Origin: Nocardioides conyzicola
Lineage (GTDB): Bacteria; Actinomycetota; Actinomycetes; Propionibacteriales; Nocardioidaceae
Direction: 5' to 3'
Assembly (NCBI RefSeq): GCF_039543825.1
Contig: NZ_BAABKM010000001.1
Coordinates: 248,001 to 312,000, forward strand
Length of the DNA stretch: 64,000 nt
Part shown: one piece after another, positions 15,993-25,003 of the stretch
Position numbering within the stretch: position 1 is the first letter of the stretch
How the letters are laid out: every line of letters starts with the position of its first letter
Made by a program: the position numbers and the translations under genes
The notes under the pieces: model-generated
Seen by the model: only the letters and a program-made list of their open reading frames with translations
Database searches by the model: none
Told to the model about the DNA's origin: nothing

Positions 15993-16669
15993 CCGTCCTC
16001 GACGACCTCCGTCCCCGTGCCGAGCACCTCACCGAGGAGCGGTCGCACGCGATGCTCGACGCCGTGCTCACGGCTCCCGACCCTCGACGCCGCCGCGGCC
16101 GCTGGATCGCCGCCGCCGGCCTGTGCGGCGCGATCGCCGCCGGCGGTGGCGCGTACGCCGGCGGCCTGGTCCCCCACATCGTGACCGAGCGCTTCGACCA
16201 GATGCGGTCCGGCGACGACGCCTGGCCCTCCCCGATCGACCACGAGCGCCAGGTCGCCGACGTCGTGCTCAGCAACGGCAAGCACGCGCGCGTCTGGTAC
16301 GCCGACACCACCGACGGGCAGTGCGTGATCCGCGACATGACCGGCACCGTCACGGAGCCCGAGGGCTTCGGCGTCGGCTGCGCCCTCTGGGGCGGCTCCG
16401 AGCACGACCCGCGCCGGGGCACCTACTGGCAGACCGCGCCGGACGGGCCGGCCGTCGTGTACGGCGAGTTCGCGGGAGTCTCGGCCCACGTCGCCTCCGT
16501 CGAGGTCACCGGCCCCGGCTGGTCACGCACCTTCGCCGTCATGGACGGCGCGTTTGCCGGCGAGGTCCCGGCCGGGGACGAGGGCGACCGGGTGCGCTTC
16601 GACTACCTGGACGCCGGTGGGCGCTCGCTGGCGCACAAGTCCGACACCGTGTTGCTGGAGTCGGAGTAG
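15989..16669 (+). CDS. Membrane protein, probable partner of the sigma factor
   Basis: 226 residues: ~38 cytosolic residues with acidic/basic helices (LRPRAEHLTEERSHAML), one membrane helix (WIAAAGLCGAIAAGGGAYAGG), then an outer domain with two Cys (QCVIRDM and GVGCALWGG) likely to form a disulfide. The layout and the ATGA coupling to the sigma gene are those of an anti-sigma or sensor protein, but no zinc anti-sigma (HxxxCxxC) motif is present. The anti-sigma role is an inference from position. Confidence 0.65.
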   Translation: MTVLDDLRPRAEHLTEERSHAMLDAVLTAPDPRRRRGRWIAAAGLCGAIAAGGGAYAGGLVPHIVTERFDQMRSGDDAWPSPIDHERQVADVVLSNGKHARVWYADTTDGQCVIRDMTGTVTEPEGFGVGCALWGGSEHDPRRGTYWQTAPDGPAVVYGEFAGVSAHVASVEVTGPGWSRTFAVMDGAFAGEVPAGDEGDRVRFDYLDAGGRSLAHKSDTVLLESE

Positions 16670-16685
16670 CGGCATCATCGGGGCT

Positions 16686-17120
16686 GTGAGCTTCGACGAC
16701 GACGCATGGGCGGAGCTGCTCGCGTCACTCAACCGGTGGAGCACCGCAAGCGAGCCCCGAGCCGGGCGGATCGAGGTCACAGCGCCACGCCCCGACGGGT
16801 CCACGACCTCGGTGACGATCGTGATGACTCCAGGTGAGTGGTCGGACCTCGTGTCCATCATGTACGGCGCCTCCGAGGTCAACGTCGAGGCCGCGGCCCA
16901 CGACCTCCGGGCACTCGTGCTCAGCCGGCCGCCGGAGCTGGGGTACCTCGTCTACGCGGACTACCGGCTCGTGCCGTCCGCGACGCCCGGCCTCCCGGTC
17001 GATCCCGACCAGGCGCGGCTCGACGAGCTCAGCCGGCAGCACCCGGGCGGCATCCCGGGTGGGGGCTGGTCTGCTCACCGGCCCGCGAGGGGTCGACCTA
17101 GGGCCGACGGTGGAACCTGA
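16686..17120 (+). CDS. Hypothetical protein
   Basis: 144 residues from a GTG at 16686. It is soluble and acidic, with WAELLASLNRW near the start and TSVTIVMTPGEWSDLVSIMYG in the middle. The tail is Pro/Gly/Arg-rich. No family was recognised. A weak CATCAT at 16672-16677 could give a leaderless start. Its last 23 bp overlap the convergent HNH gene. Confidence 0.5.
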   Translation: MSFDDDAWAELLASLNRWSTASEPRAGRIEVTAPRPDGSTTSVTIVMTPGEWSDLVSIMYGASEVNVEAAAHDLRALVLSRPPELGYLVYADYRLVPSATPGLPVDPDQARLDELSRQHPGGIPGGGWSAHRPARGRPRADGGT

Positions 17121-18345
17121 CCTTGCCGTTGGGTTGATGGGTCGTCTCGTACGTCGGGTCGTGGGCTCTCGCGTGGTGTCTCGGGCAGAGCAGTCCGCCG
17201 TTGTCGAGATCCGTCGGGCCGTCGTCGGTCCAGCGGGTCCAGTGATGTCCGTGGCAGAGCCAGGGTGGCCAGTCGCACCCCTCGGCGACGCAGCCGCCGT
17301 CTCGGATGCTCATGGCGGTGAGGTGGGCCTTGGTGAAGAAGCGCTTGGCGCGGCCGACGTCGAGGACCTCGGACTTGCCGTTGAGGACGACGGGGAGGAT
17401 CCGGGCGGTGCAGGCGAGCCGGCGGACCTGGCTCGGGCTGATCTTCTCGCCGGTGTCGAGGACCCCGGCCTTCTGCAGCTTCCCGGTCAGCACGTCGAGG
17501 TCGATGTGGATGACGACGGTGGCGTCGGTGCCGCCGACCTTCGGGAGGTCCTTGGCGGAGATGCGTTCGATGAGCTCGGCGAAGGCGCGTCCCATCCGCT
17601 CGGGTCCCGGGCGGCGTTCGACCCCGGGTCCGTGGGTCGCAGCCTGATGCTTGGGCGCGGCCAGGGCGAGCAGCATCTTCTTGAACATCGCCGCCTGCAG
17701 CGTCGGAAGCGTGAACCGGCCACATGTCTTCCCGTGACCGTCGTCGGTCATGGTGAGCCGCATCGCTTGGGCTGCTTTGGCTTCTTCCTTCTCGAGGAGG
17801 TCGGCCTCATGCTGGTCCGCCAGGTCCGGGGCGACGACCTCCAACAGCCGGCGGCCGAGGATCCGCAACGTCTTGGCGTCGTGCTCGCTCGCGGCGTCGA
17901 CCAGGTGCCGCTCCGCGCGGATCACCAGGTCCGGGTCCAGGCCTTGCGGTAGCTCCTTGACCGCCCGGAGGATCACGACCGCTTGCTCGGGCCGGAGGTC
18001 ACCGGCGGCGAGGGCATCCCGGACCACGTCGTGGGTGTCCAGGTCGTAGCCGAGGTGCACCACCCCCGCCGCAGCCGGCCGCGTGAGCCGAGTCTGATGA
18101 GCGAGCCAGGTCGCGGTCGACGTCGCACCGACATCGGTGCCGACCTGCAGCTCGTCGGCGTGCCGCGCCACCCGGGCCCGGAGCTCCACAACCTGCGCCT
18201 CCAACCGAGTCAGCTCCACCAGCGTCGAGGCTGCCTCGGCAGAGGACATGGACCACACCGACGCGTCCACCACGGCGTCGGCAACAGCGCGCATCCGCGC
18301 GGTCGCCGTGGCCACCTGGTGGTGGGGTGTGGTCATCGCTGTCAT
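17098..18345 (-). CDS. DUF222 / HNH endonuclease domain protein
   Basis: 415 residues from the ATG at 18345. The N-terminal ~300 residues are the helical DUF222 (13E12-repeat) domain (ELTRLEAQVVELRARVARHADELQ and a long Ala/Leu/Arg-rich region). The C-terminal ~70 residues are an HNH nuclease: GCDWPPWLCHGHHWTRW, then DNGGLLCPRHHARAHDP, with the paired Cys and His zinc/metal ligands intact. These proteins are multi-copy and lineage-specific in actinobacteria; their role (genome defence, selfish element or recombination) is unsettled. No inverted repeats flank it and no transposase is nearby. Confidence 0.9.
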   Translation of the reverse strand: MTAMTTPHHQVATATARMRAVADAVVDASVWSMSSAEAASTLVELTRLEAQVVELRARVARHADELQVGTDVGATSTATWLAHQTRLTRPAAAGVVHLGYDLDTHDVVRDALAAGDLRPEQAVVILRAVKELPQGLDPDLVIRAERHLVDAASEHDAKTLRILGRRLLEVVAPDLADQHEADLLEKEEAKAAQAMRLTMTDDGHGKTCGRFTLPTLQAAMFKKMLLALAAPKHQAATHGPGVERRPGPERMGRAFAELIERISAKDLPKVGGTDATVVIHIDLDVLTGKLQKAGVLDTGEKISPSQVRRLACTARILPVVLNGKSEVLDVGRAKRFFTKAHLTAMSIRDGGCVAEGCDWPPWLCHGHHWTRWTDDGPTDLDNGGLLCPRHHARAHDPTYETTHQPNGKVRFHRRP

Positions 18346-18393
18346 GGGACTAGCCAAGCACTGGCCACCGACAGTCAGAGGCCTCAGAGGGCC

Positions 18394-18402
18394 TTATCCA
18401 CA
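18394..18402 (+). promoter_or_regulatory. DnaA-box-like nonamer TTATCCACA
   Basis: An exact match to the DnaA box consensus lies 49 bp upstream of the HNH gene start, in a 210-bp non-coding gap (18346-18555). The same gap contains AGGTCACGA twice (18410-18418 and 18421-18429, 11-bp period). There is only one box, so this is not an origin; control of the neighbouring promoter is possible. The rest of the gap shows nothing. Confidence 0.3.
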
Positions 18403-18555
18403 GGGATCCAGGTCACGAAAAGGTCACGATCTCGACCACGGGAAGGCGGCCGGAAAGCCGGGAGGCGACCGCAACCCACCGCCCGCCGCACCCGCGTAAC
18501 TGCCTATCGGCGGCCAACCCGAGCGGACCCGCGGGCTACTGCCAGTCGGTGTCCG

Positions 18556-20340
18556 TCAGGCACCAGGCAACGTGACGGTGAAGATGGAGCCCTGACCGAG
18601 GTGGGAGTCGACCTCGACCCGACCGCCATGACGCTCGACGACCGTGGCGACGATGGCGAGGCCGAGCCCGGTACCGGGTTCGCTCAGGGCCTCGGGATTC
18701 TCGGTGCGGTAGAAGGCGCGGAAGATGCGCGCCTGGTCCTCCTCGGCGATGCCGAGGCCGTCGTCGGCGACCCGGACCTCGACGTCGTCGTCGCGACGGC
18801 GTACGGACAGGGTGACGGTGCCGCCGGAGGGGGTGTACTTGACGGCGTTGCTCACCAGGTTGGCGAGCAGCTGGTCGATCTCGGCCGGGTCGCCAAGGAC
18901 CAGCAGCGGGCCGTCGTCGAGGTGGACGTCGAGGGTGAGCCCCTTCGAGATCGCCGTCGAGTCCAGCAGCGTGACGACGTCCTCCGCGACCTCACGCAGG
19001 TCGACCGAGATCCTCGTCAACGGGTGCCGCGGATGAGTCACCCGCGCGAGGAGCATCAGGTCGTCGACGACCTTCTGCATCCGTTCGGCGCCACGGCCCA
19101 TCGCGTCGAGGAAGACCTTCGCCCCGTCGTCGATCGCGAGCCCACCGACGATCTCGAGGTTGCCGGAGATCACCGTCAGCGGCGTGCGCAGCTCGTGCGA
19201 GAGTGTCGCGAAGAGCTGGCTCCGGTAGTCGTCGAGCTCCTGCAGCTGACGCACCAGGCCACGCTCGCGCTCGAGCGCCCGGGCGGTGAGGAGCGCGGCG
19301 CCGAGGTCGTGGCCGATCTCGAGCGCCGACGCCTGCTCGACCGACGACCACACCGGCTGCGCGAAGTTGCGGGTGAGCACCAGCAGGCCGAGGCACTCCG
19401 CACCGGCACCGAGAGGTACGGCGAGCACCCGGTCGAGGTCGGCCGCCATCGTGTACTGGACGGCCTCGTCGACCAGGTCGCCCGGCAGGACCGCATCCGC
19501 CGCAGGTGCGGGCTCGTTGCCCATCACGAACACCTGCTGCTCGGCCCACAGCAGCGGAGCGATCGCGCGGGCGAGCTCGACGATCGCGTCGGGCACCTCG
19601 ATGATCTCCCGCTCCCGGTCGCAAGCATGTCCTCGGTGCCGCTCGTCCCCGTCGAACATCTCGATCCACAACCCGCTGGCCTGGAAGCCCTCGACCAGTG
19701 GGGCGTGCGTGTGCACGAGCACCGCCTCCACCGAGGCCTGGGCCGGCATCGCGGCGGAGCGGATCAGCCGGCGTGCCGCATCGGCCTGGGCGACCTGGTG
19801 CACGAGCTCCTCACGCTCGAACGCGGTCAGTACGGCGCGCTCCGCCTGCGCGGCGTACCTCTCGAGCAGGTCGCGCTGCGCGGCGTCGGGACGACGTCCC
19901 GAGACCGGCTGGTCGACCGACAGCACCCCCACCAGCTCACCGTCGTCCCCGGCGAGCAGCCCGATCAGCACGTTCTCCGGGTTCCAGGAGTCGGGGTGGT
20001 CGGAGCGGTCCGGCGCCACCATCACCCAGTGCCCCTCGAGCTCGACGTGGTCGACGTCCGCGTCCAGGAATCGGTAGCGCCCCCACGTCTCGGCCCGCTC
20101 CAGGACAGGGTCCAGCACGGAGACCGGGTCCACGGCGTTCATCAGGTAGTCGCGGTACTCGTCCGGCCCGGTGTACGCGACCGTGACCAGGTCCCCGTCG
20201 AGCACCACCGACAGCGCCGCGATCTCGAAGCCGATGAGCTCGGCCACGGACTCCACCATCAGCTGGAGCACGGCGCGCGCGGACGAGTCGGACCAGCCGG
20301 TGTGGTCCGAGCTGCTAGGACGTGTCTCGTCGAACGCCAC
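18556..20340 (-). CDS. GAF-domain sensor histidine kinase
   Basis: 594 residues, no membrane helix, so probably a soluble sensor. The N-terminal ~340 residues hold two GAF-like regions (VLIGLLAGDDGELVGVLSV and VLAVPLGAGAECLGLLVL). HisKA H-box: FATLSHELRTPLTVISGN. ATPase boxes: NLVSNAVKYTPSGG (N), VADDGLGI (G1), and GTGLGLAIV (G2). No response regulator is adjacent, so it is an orphan kinase within this window. The GTG start at 20340 follows TAGGTT (20347-20352) by 6 nt, so a leaderless mRNA is likely. Confidence 0.93.
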   Translation of the reverse strand: MAFDETRPSSSDHTGWSDSSARAVLQLMVESVAELIGFEIAALSVVLDGDLVTVAYTGPDEYRDYLMNAVDPVSVLDPVLERAETWGRYRFLDADVDHVELEGHWVMVAPDRSDHPDSWNPENVLIGLLAGDDGELVGVLSVDQPVSGRRPDAAQRDLLERYAAQAERAVLTAFEREELVHQVAQADAARRLIRSAAMPAQASVEAVLVHTHAPLVEGFQASGLWIEMFDGDERHRGHACDREREIIEVPDAIVELARAIAPLLWAEQQVFVMGNEPAPAADAVLPGDLVDEAVQYTMAADLDRVLAVPLGAGAECLGLLVLTRNFAQPVWSSVEQASALEIGHDLGAALLTARALERERGLVRQLQELDDYRSQLFATLSHELRTPLTVISGNLEIVGGLAIDDGAKVFLDAMGRGAERMQKVVDDLMLLARVTHPRHPLTRISVDLREVAEDVVTLLDSTAISKGLTLDVHLDDGPLLVLGDPAEIDQLLANLVSNAVKYTPSGGTVTLSVRRRDDDVEVRVADDGLGIAEEDQARIFRAFYRTENPEALSEPGTGLGLAIVATVVERHGGRVEVDSHLGQGSIFTVTLPGA

Positions 20341-20374
20341 GCGAGGAACCTATCGGTGCCACGACGTGCTCCGG

Positions 20375-21766
20375 TCAGATGCGCTGGTGGGCGCGGCCTC
20401 CGAAGTGCAGGTACGTCGGCGCCGCGGTCGCGTCGTCCGGGTTGAAGAACACGGCCAGCAGGTCGCTGTCGGCGATCGGCACCCTCAGCAGGAACGAGTC
20501 GGACCGCTCGACGGGCACCAGCGGCAGGTCGTCCATCGGCGGCATGCTCTGCATCTCCGCGGCCGCATGGGTGACGTGGAGGCCGGCGACCAGGGACCCG
20601 TCCCCCGTCGCCGAGATCTCGAAGCTGACGCCCTCGCGACGGTAGGTGCCGACGTACCGGTCGGGGTCGTCGACCACCCGCGTCGGAAGGGCTGCGGGGT
20701 CCTGCCGCAGGCTCACGCCGAGCCGCTGCGAGAAGAGCCAGTCGGCCAGCTCGCGGTACATCGCGAGCGCGCTCTCGACGTTGGTCTGCAGGCAGAAGCC
20801 GAACCGCTGCTCGGGAGCGAGCCGCATGAAGGCGTTCTGGCCCAGCGAGTTGCCGTCGTGCCCGATGACCGCGACGTCCCCGAAGTGGTCGAGGATCCAC
20901 CCCAGCCCCCACGCCTCGCCGAGGACGGTGTCGTCGACCAGGGACACCTGCGGCACCTGGGCGGCGGCGACGAGCTCCTCCGAGAGCAGCTGGGTGCCGT
21001 CGGCGGCGACGCCGCCGTCGAGGTGCAGCAGCGCGAACCGGAGGACGTCGCCCGCGCTGGCGACGAGCGACGCGCCCATCGGGCCGCACGAGCGGTAGAG
21101 CCCCCACGGGTTGCTGACGACGTGCGAGTCCGGGTCCTCCGGGTCGGGCTCGTGGCCCACCGAGAGCGGGTGCGGGATCGCGTCCTCGGCGAAGACCACC
21201 GACTGCTGGAGACCGAGTGGAGCGAGCAGCCGGTCACGCAGGGCGGTCTCGAAGACCGTGTCGCCCACGACCTCGACGAGCCGGCCGAGGATCGAGAAGC
21301 CGCTGTTGCTGTAGCTCCAGATCGAGCCGGGAGCAGCGATCTGCGGCAGGTCGCGGATGGCGTCCAGGTAGCGCGGCAGGGCATCGTCGCCGCGGCCGGT
21401 GTCGATGAAGACGTCACCGTCGAAGCCGCTCGTGTGGCGCAGCAGGTCGCGGACCGTGACGGTGTCACGGGCGTGGGTGTCGCGGACCTCGAAGTCGGGG
21501 AGGTAGCTGCGCACCGGACGGTCGAGGTCGATCAGGCCCTCGTCGACGAGCATCAGCACGAGCGTCGCCGTGTAGAGCTTGCCGATGGAGCCCGGCAGGA
21601 AGAGGGCGTCCGTCGTCACCGGGCTGCCGGTGCGGATGCTGAGCACGCCCGCCGCCACCTCGGTGATCGTGTCCCCGTCGAGCACAGCGAGCTGTGCCCC
21701 CGGGACGCGGTGCTGGTCGATGAGCTCGGCGAGCTTCTTCTCCAGATCGATCTGGGTGAGCGACAC
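20375..21766 (-). CDS. Serine hydrolase of the beta-lactamase class C / esterase family
   Basis: 463 residues, cytosolic (no signal peptide). SxxK motif: GSIGKLYTATLV (~residue 59). YxN motif: WSYSNSGFSILGRL. The third motif near the end is less clear. The C-terminal ~100 residues form an added beta domain (YVGTYRREGVSFEI) as in penicillin-binding-protein-related esterases. Likely substrates are esters or D-amino peptides rather than beta-lactams, but that is uncertain. It is divergent from the TetR gene at 21844, with two operators in between, so it is probably its target. Confidence 0.88.
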   Translation of the reverse strand: MSLTQIDLEKKLAELIDQHRVPGAQLAVLDGDTITEVAAGVLSIRTGSPVTTDALFLPGSIGKLYTATLVLMLVDEGLIDLDRPVRSYLPDFEVRDTHARDTVTVRDLLRHTSGFDGDVFIDTGRGDDALPRYLDAIRDLPQIAAPGSIWSYSNSGFSILGRLVEVVGDTVFETALRDRLLAPLGLQQSVVFAEDAIPHPLSVGHEPDPEDPDSHVVSNPWGLYRSCGPMGASLVASAGDVLRFALLHLDGGVAADGTQLLSEELVAAAQVPQVSLVDDTVLGEAWGLGWILDHFGDVAVIGHDGNSLGQNAFMRLAPEQRFGFCLQTNVESALAMYRELADWLFSQRLGVSLRQDPAALPTRVVDDPDRYVGTYRREGVSFEISATGDGSLVAGLHVTHAAAEMQSMPPMDDLPLVPVERSDSFLLRVPIADSDLLAVFFNPDDATAAPTYLHFGGRAHQRI

Positions 21767-21781
21767 GGTTCCTCCTCGGCG

Positions 21782-21821
21782 TACCTACAGTGTAGGTAAC
21801 TGTTAACCTACAGCGTAGGTT
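21782..21821. promoter_or_regulatory. Two palindromic operators between the hydrolase and TetR genes
   Basis: TACCTACAGTGTAGGTA (21782-21798) is a perfect 8-bp inverted repeat around one G. AACCTACAGCGTAGGTT (21805-21821) has 7-bp arms around AGC. They share the half-site ACCTAC and lie 23 bp apart centre to centre, filling the 77-bp gap between the divergent starts at 21766 and 21844. The form and position are typical of TetR-family autoregulation. Confidence 0.8.
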
Positions 21822-21843
21822 TGTCAAGGGGAACGAGGCGGAG

Positions 21844-22446
21844 ATGGCGGCACTGACGCGCGAGCGGATCCTGCAGACCGCGGTCCGGCTCGCGGACCGG
21901 GACGGACCGGACGCCGTCACGCTGCGCAAGATCGCCGGCGAGCTCGGCGTCCACGTCACCTCGCTCTACAACCACGTGCCCACCCGGGACGCCGTCACCG
22001 ACGGGATCGTGGAGCTGCTGCTCGACGAGGCGAAGCTCCCGACCGGACCGGTGGCCTGGGACGACTGGATCCGCCAGTTCGTCGAGGGCGTCACCGGCAT
22101 CGCCGCGACGCACCCCGGCGCGTTCCACGCCCTGCGGCAGCGGCCGGTCCAGGGCGCGCGGGCCACGGCGTCCTTCGAGGTCGCCCTCACCGCGCTCGCG
22201 GAGGCCGGCTTCAGCCGCACCGACTCGTTCGCTGCCGTGAAGACGGCGTCGTACCTCGCCCTGATGATCGGCATGGAGCGGAGCATGGTCGCCCGCGGCG
22301 AGCTGCTCGAGACCCAGCTCGATGACCTTCCGGAGGAGTCCTTCCCCCTGGTGCGGTCGATCGCGACGGACGTGAGCGACTACGAGTACGTCTGGTCGTT
22401 CTCGGTGGACACTCTCGTCGCCGGGCTCCGCAGCAGGCTCACCTAG
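21844..22446 (+). CDS. TetR-family transcriptional regulator (TetR_C-type ligand domain)
   Basis: 200 residues. HTH region: TRERILQTAVRLADRDGPDAVTLRKIAGELGVHVTSLYNHV, with the tetR-typical SLYNHV recognition-helix end. The C-terminal domain (from ~residue 75) is helical and binds an unknown ligand. ATG at 21844 with GAGGCGGAG in front. It likely represses itself and the divergent serine hydrolase through the paired palindromes. Confidence 0.93.
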   Translation: MAALTRERILQTAVRLADRDGPDAVTLRKIAGELGVHVTSLYNHVPTRDAVTDGIVELLLDEAKLPTGPVAWDDWIRQFVEGVTGIAATHPGAFHALRQRPVQGARATASFEVALTALAEAGFSRTDSFAAVKTASYLALMIGMERSMVARGELLETQLDDLPEESFPLVRSIATDVSDYEYVWSFSVDTLVAGLRSRLT

Positions 22447-22476
22447 CTCCGGGCGGAGGACCGCGCCGGACAGACG

Positions 22477-23598
22477 TCAGCAGGTACGCCGTACCTCGGC
22501 CGCGCAACGGTCCTGTCCCGGTCCACCGATGGCCGTGTCCCGACCGCCGCGGCCGACCAGGACGTCGTTCCCCCGTCCGCCGACGAGCCGGTTGGCCCGG
22601 GCGTCACCGCGGATGACGTCGGGGCCGCTGCTCCCCAGCACGTCCTCGAACGAGCGGAGCGTCGCGCGGCCGTGCTCGGTGCGCGACCGTCCGGCCGCCA
22701 GGTCCACGACGCCGCGGTTGACGAACCGGAGGGTGTCGCGGCCGCCGCCACCGTCGAGGTCCGCGACGGCGCAGACCGCCGAGCAGGCGTCGCCCTCGCG
22801 GTTGACGACCGGGTGCAGGATCACGTCCCTGCCCGCCCCGCCGTGCACGACCAGCCGGGATCCCTGCGGCGGTAGCCCGAAGTCCACGGTGCTCACGATC
22901 GGGTAGATGCTGTCGTCGCCCGGGCCACCCTTCGCGACGCCGTTCGTCACCAGGTAGAGCTCGTCGTCCCCGGCGCCGCCCGTGACGGTGCCGCCCGCGA
23001 CCGTCGCGTCGTCGTCACCGGCGCCGAGGTCCACCGAGCCGAGCCGGACCCTCGCGCTGTCGTCGCCGGCGCCCATGGCGACGTGGTCACCGTCGACGAG
23101 CACGTCCTCGGACGCCGCCACGTAGTAGTCGCCGCTGTTGTAGGTGTCCCTGCTGGCCGTCCCGACGAACGTGTCGTCGTACTTGCTCCCCATGACCGCG
23201 TGGATGCCGGTGACCGTGTCGGTCTCGCCGCCGTCGACGACGGTGCCCGCGGCGAGGTCGACCTGGACGCCCGCCGCCGCGACGTTGTAGGCCAGCATCG
23301 TCGAGCGCACGCCCGAGAAGCTGTCGGCTCCCGGCCCACCCTCGATCACCGAGTCACGGCCGGCGCAGACGATGTCGTCGCCTCCCTTGGCGTCGATCGT
23401 CACGTCGGTGAACCCGACCGAGCTGATGACGTCGGGCCCGTCGGTGCCAGTGACCGGACGACCGGTGCCGGTCGCGGCGATCGTGACGGCGTGACCTTGG
23501 CAGGTCGCCCCGGCCGCCTGCGCGGGCGTCGTCGCCACCGCGATCCCGCTCACACCGAGCGCCAGCAGCGCCATCGCGCCCATGGTCCGAGTCCTCAT
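22477..23598 (-). CDS. Secreted RTX-like calcium-binding repeat protein (paralog 3)
   Basis: 373 residues with a Sec signal peptide (MGAMALLALGVSGIAVATTP). The mature part opens with the shared block CQGHAVTIAATGTG, then GTDGPDVISSVG and KGGDDIVCAG. Glycine/aspartate nonapeptide-like repeats (GGAGDDELYL, GGPGDDSIYP, LVGGRGNDVLVG) resemble RTX parallel beta-roll repeats that bind calcium. A C-terminal Cys pair (CAAEVRRTC) ends the protein. No type I secretion genes are adjacent, and the signal peptide implies Sec export. Last of three tandem paralogs, 49 bp after the middle one. Confidence 0.8.
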   Translation of the reverse strand: MRTRTMGAMALLALGVSGIAVATTPAQAAGATCQGHAVTIAATGTGRPVTGTDGPDVISSVGFTDVTIDAKGGDDIVCAGRDSVIEGGPGADSFSGVRSTMLAYNVAAAGVQVDLAAGTVVDGGETDTVTGIHAVMGSKYDDTFVGTASRDTYNSGDYYVAASEDVLVDGDHVAMGAGDDSARVRLGSVDLGAGDDDATVAGGTVTGGAGDDELYLVTNGVAKGGPGDDSIYPIVSTVDFGLPPQGSRLVVHGGAGRDVILHPVVNREGDACSAVCAVADLDGGGGRDTLRFVNRGVVDLAAGRSRTEHGRATLRSFEDVLGSSGPDVIRGDARANRLVGGRGNDVLVGRGGRDTAIGGPGQDRCAAEVRRTC

Positions 23599-23647
23599 GT
23601 GCCAACCCCGTCGTGTCGTCGAGCCCCAGTGGACCACGTCCGGACGC

Positions 23648-25003
23648 TCAGCACGACGACTTCCGCTCCGCAACGCAGCGGTCCCGTCCGGGTCCGCCCA
23701 CCGCGCGGTCCTTGCCCGAGCCGCCGATGAGCTGGTCCGAACCGCCACGTCCGACCAGCACATCCGCACCGTCGTGTCCTCGGAGGACGTTGGCGCGGTC
23801 GTCGCCGAGCAGCCTGTCGGCGAACCGCGTGCCGCTGACGTCCTCGATCCCGCGGATCTTGCCTCGCGCGTCCTCGTGCCGGATGCGCCCGGCGTGGAGG
23901 TCGACCACCATCCCGAAGCGGTACGTCGTGAACGCGACCGCGTCCTGGCCGGTGCCCCCGTCGAGGACGGTGCGGCAGGTGCCGGGATCGGCGCACGGCG
24001 TGGCCCAGTCCGTCCCCATGAACTGGACCTCGAACCGGTCGGCGCCGCCGTCGCCGAAGAGGCGGACGGCTCCCCTGGCCTCCTTCTTCTGCCACTGCAC
24101 GCTCAGGTGGTCGTTGCCCGGCCCGCCTCGCGCCGTGCCGGAGACGCCGACCCCGACGTGGTCGTTGCCCGCGCCACCCGAGGCCGTGCCGCCGTCGACG
24201 ACCCCCACGGAGTCGTTGCCGTCGCCGCCGTCCACGGTGCCGCGCGCCACCACGAGGCTGTCGCGGCCGCCTCCGCCGGTGGCGACATCCGTGTTGAGGG
24301 CCGATCCGGGGGCGTCACCACGCCCGAAGTGGTCCGCGCCGTCCGAGCCGATGAAGGTGTCCGGCCCCGGCGACCCGGTGAACTGCCAGATGCGGGTGAA
24401 CGTGTCGTGTCCCTCCCCGTCGGCGGTGCCGGCCGCTACCTCGATGCGGACTCCGGCGGTCCCGCCGAAGTGGAGCTGGGTGTGCTCCGAGCCCACGATC
24501 GTGTCGTCGCCGGGGCCGGGCGTGAGGTCGGCGTACTCCACCTCGGAGATGAGCTGGTCGTCGCCCTCGCCGCCGTACGCCTTCGAGTTGTCCACGGCGT
24601 AACCACCGGCGGACGGGTCGCCGGCGAGCCGCAGGGTGTCGTCACCGGCCTCGCCGTACAGCTGGGTGGGCCCGCCGAGGCCTCCGACGATCTCGCTCTC
24701 CAGCGAGTCGTCGCCCTCGCCGCCGTGCACCACGATCTGGTGACCTGGCCCGGTGCAGATCACGTCGTCACCACCGAGCCCGTTGATCGTGAGCCGCACC
24801 CGGCCGACCCCGTCGATGACGTCCGGCCCCTCGGTGCCAGTGACCGTCGTGTCGCTCGCGGTCGCCTCGATGGTGACGAGCTGCCCCTGGCAGTAGCGGG
24901 TGGCGGCGCCCGCAGGTGCCGCCCCGACCGCCCCGGCGGCCACGACCAGCACGCCGCTGGCGAGGACTGCCGCACGCCGGGTCCACCGCTCGATGCTCAG
25001 CAC
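23648..25003 (-). CDS. Secreted RTX-like calcium-binding repeat protein (paralog 2)
   Basis: 451 residues, signal peptide ~1-34 ([15 protein letters not shown], then APAGAA). It carries the same N-terminal block (CQGQLVTIEATASD, GTEGPDVIDGVG, GGDDVICTG) and many GGxGxD repeats (YGEAGDDTLRLAG, GGDGNDSVGVV, GGPGNDHLSV). It ends in CVAERKSSC, identical to the end of paralog 1. The GTG start at 25003 overlaps the stop of paralog 1 by 7 bp, so the two are translationally coupled. Confidence 0.82.
   Translation of the reverse strand: MLSIERWTRRAAVLASGVLVVAAGAVGAAPAGAATRYCQGQLVTIEATASDTTVTGTEGPDVIDGVGRVRLTINGLGGDDVICTGPGHQIVVHGGEGDDSLESEIVGGLGGPTQLYGEAGDDTLRLAGDPSAGGYAVDNSKAYGGEGDDQLISEVEYADLTPGPGDDTIVGSEHTQLHFGGTAGVRIEVAAGTADGEGHDTFTRIWQFTGSPGPDTFIGSDGADHFGRGDAPGSALNTDVATGGGGRDSLVVARGTVDGGDGNDSVGVVDGGTASGGAGNDHVGVGVSGTARGGPGNDHLSVQWQKKEARGAVRLFGDGGADRFEVQFMGTDWATPCADPGTCRTVLDGGTGQDAVAFTTYRFGMVVDLHAGRIRHEDARGKIRGIEDVSGTRFADRLLGDDRANVLRGHDGADVLVGRGGSDQLIGGSGKDRAVGGPGRDRCVAERKSSC

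Noticed and set aside
20375..21766. Antibiotic-resistance beta-lactamase
   Set aside because: No signal peptide and an extra C-terminal domain fit a cytosolic esterase or peptidase better.
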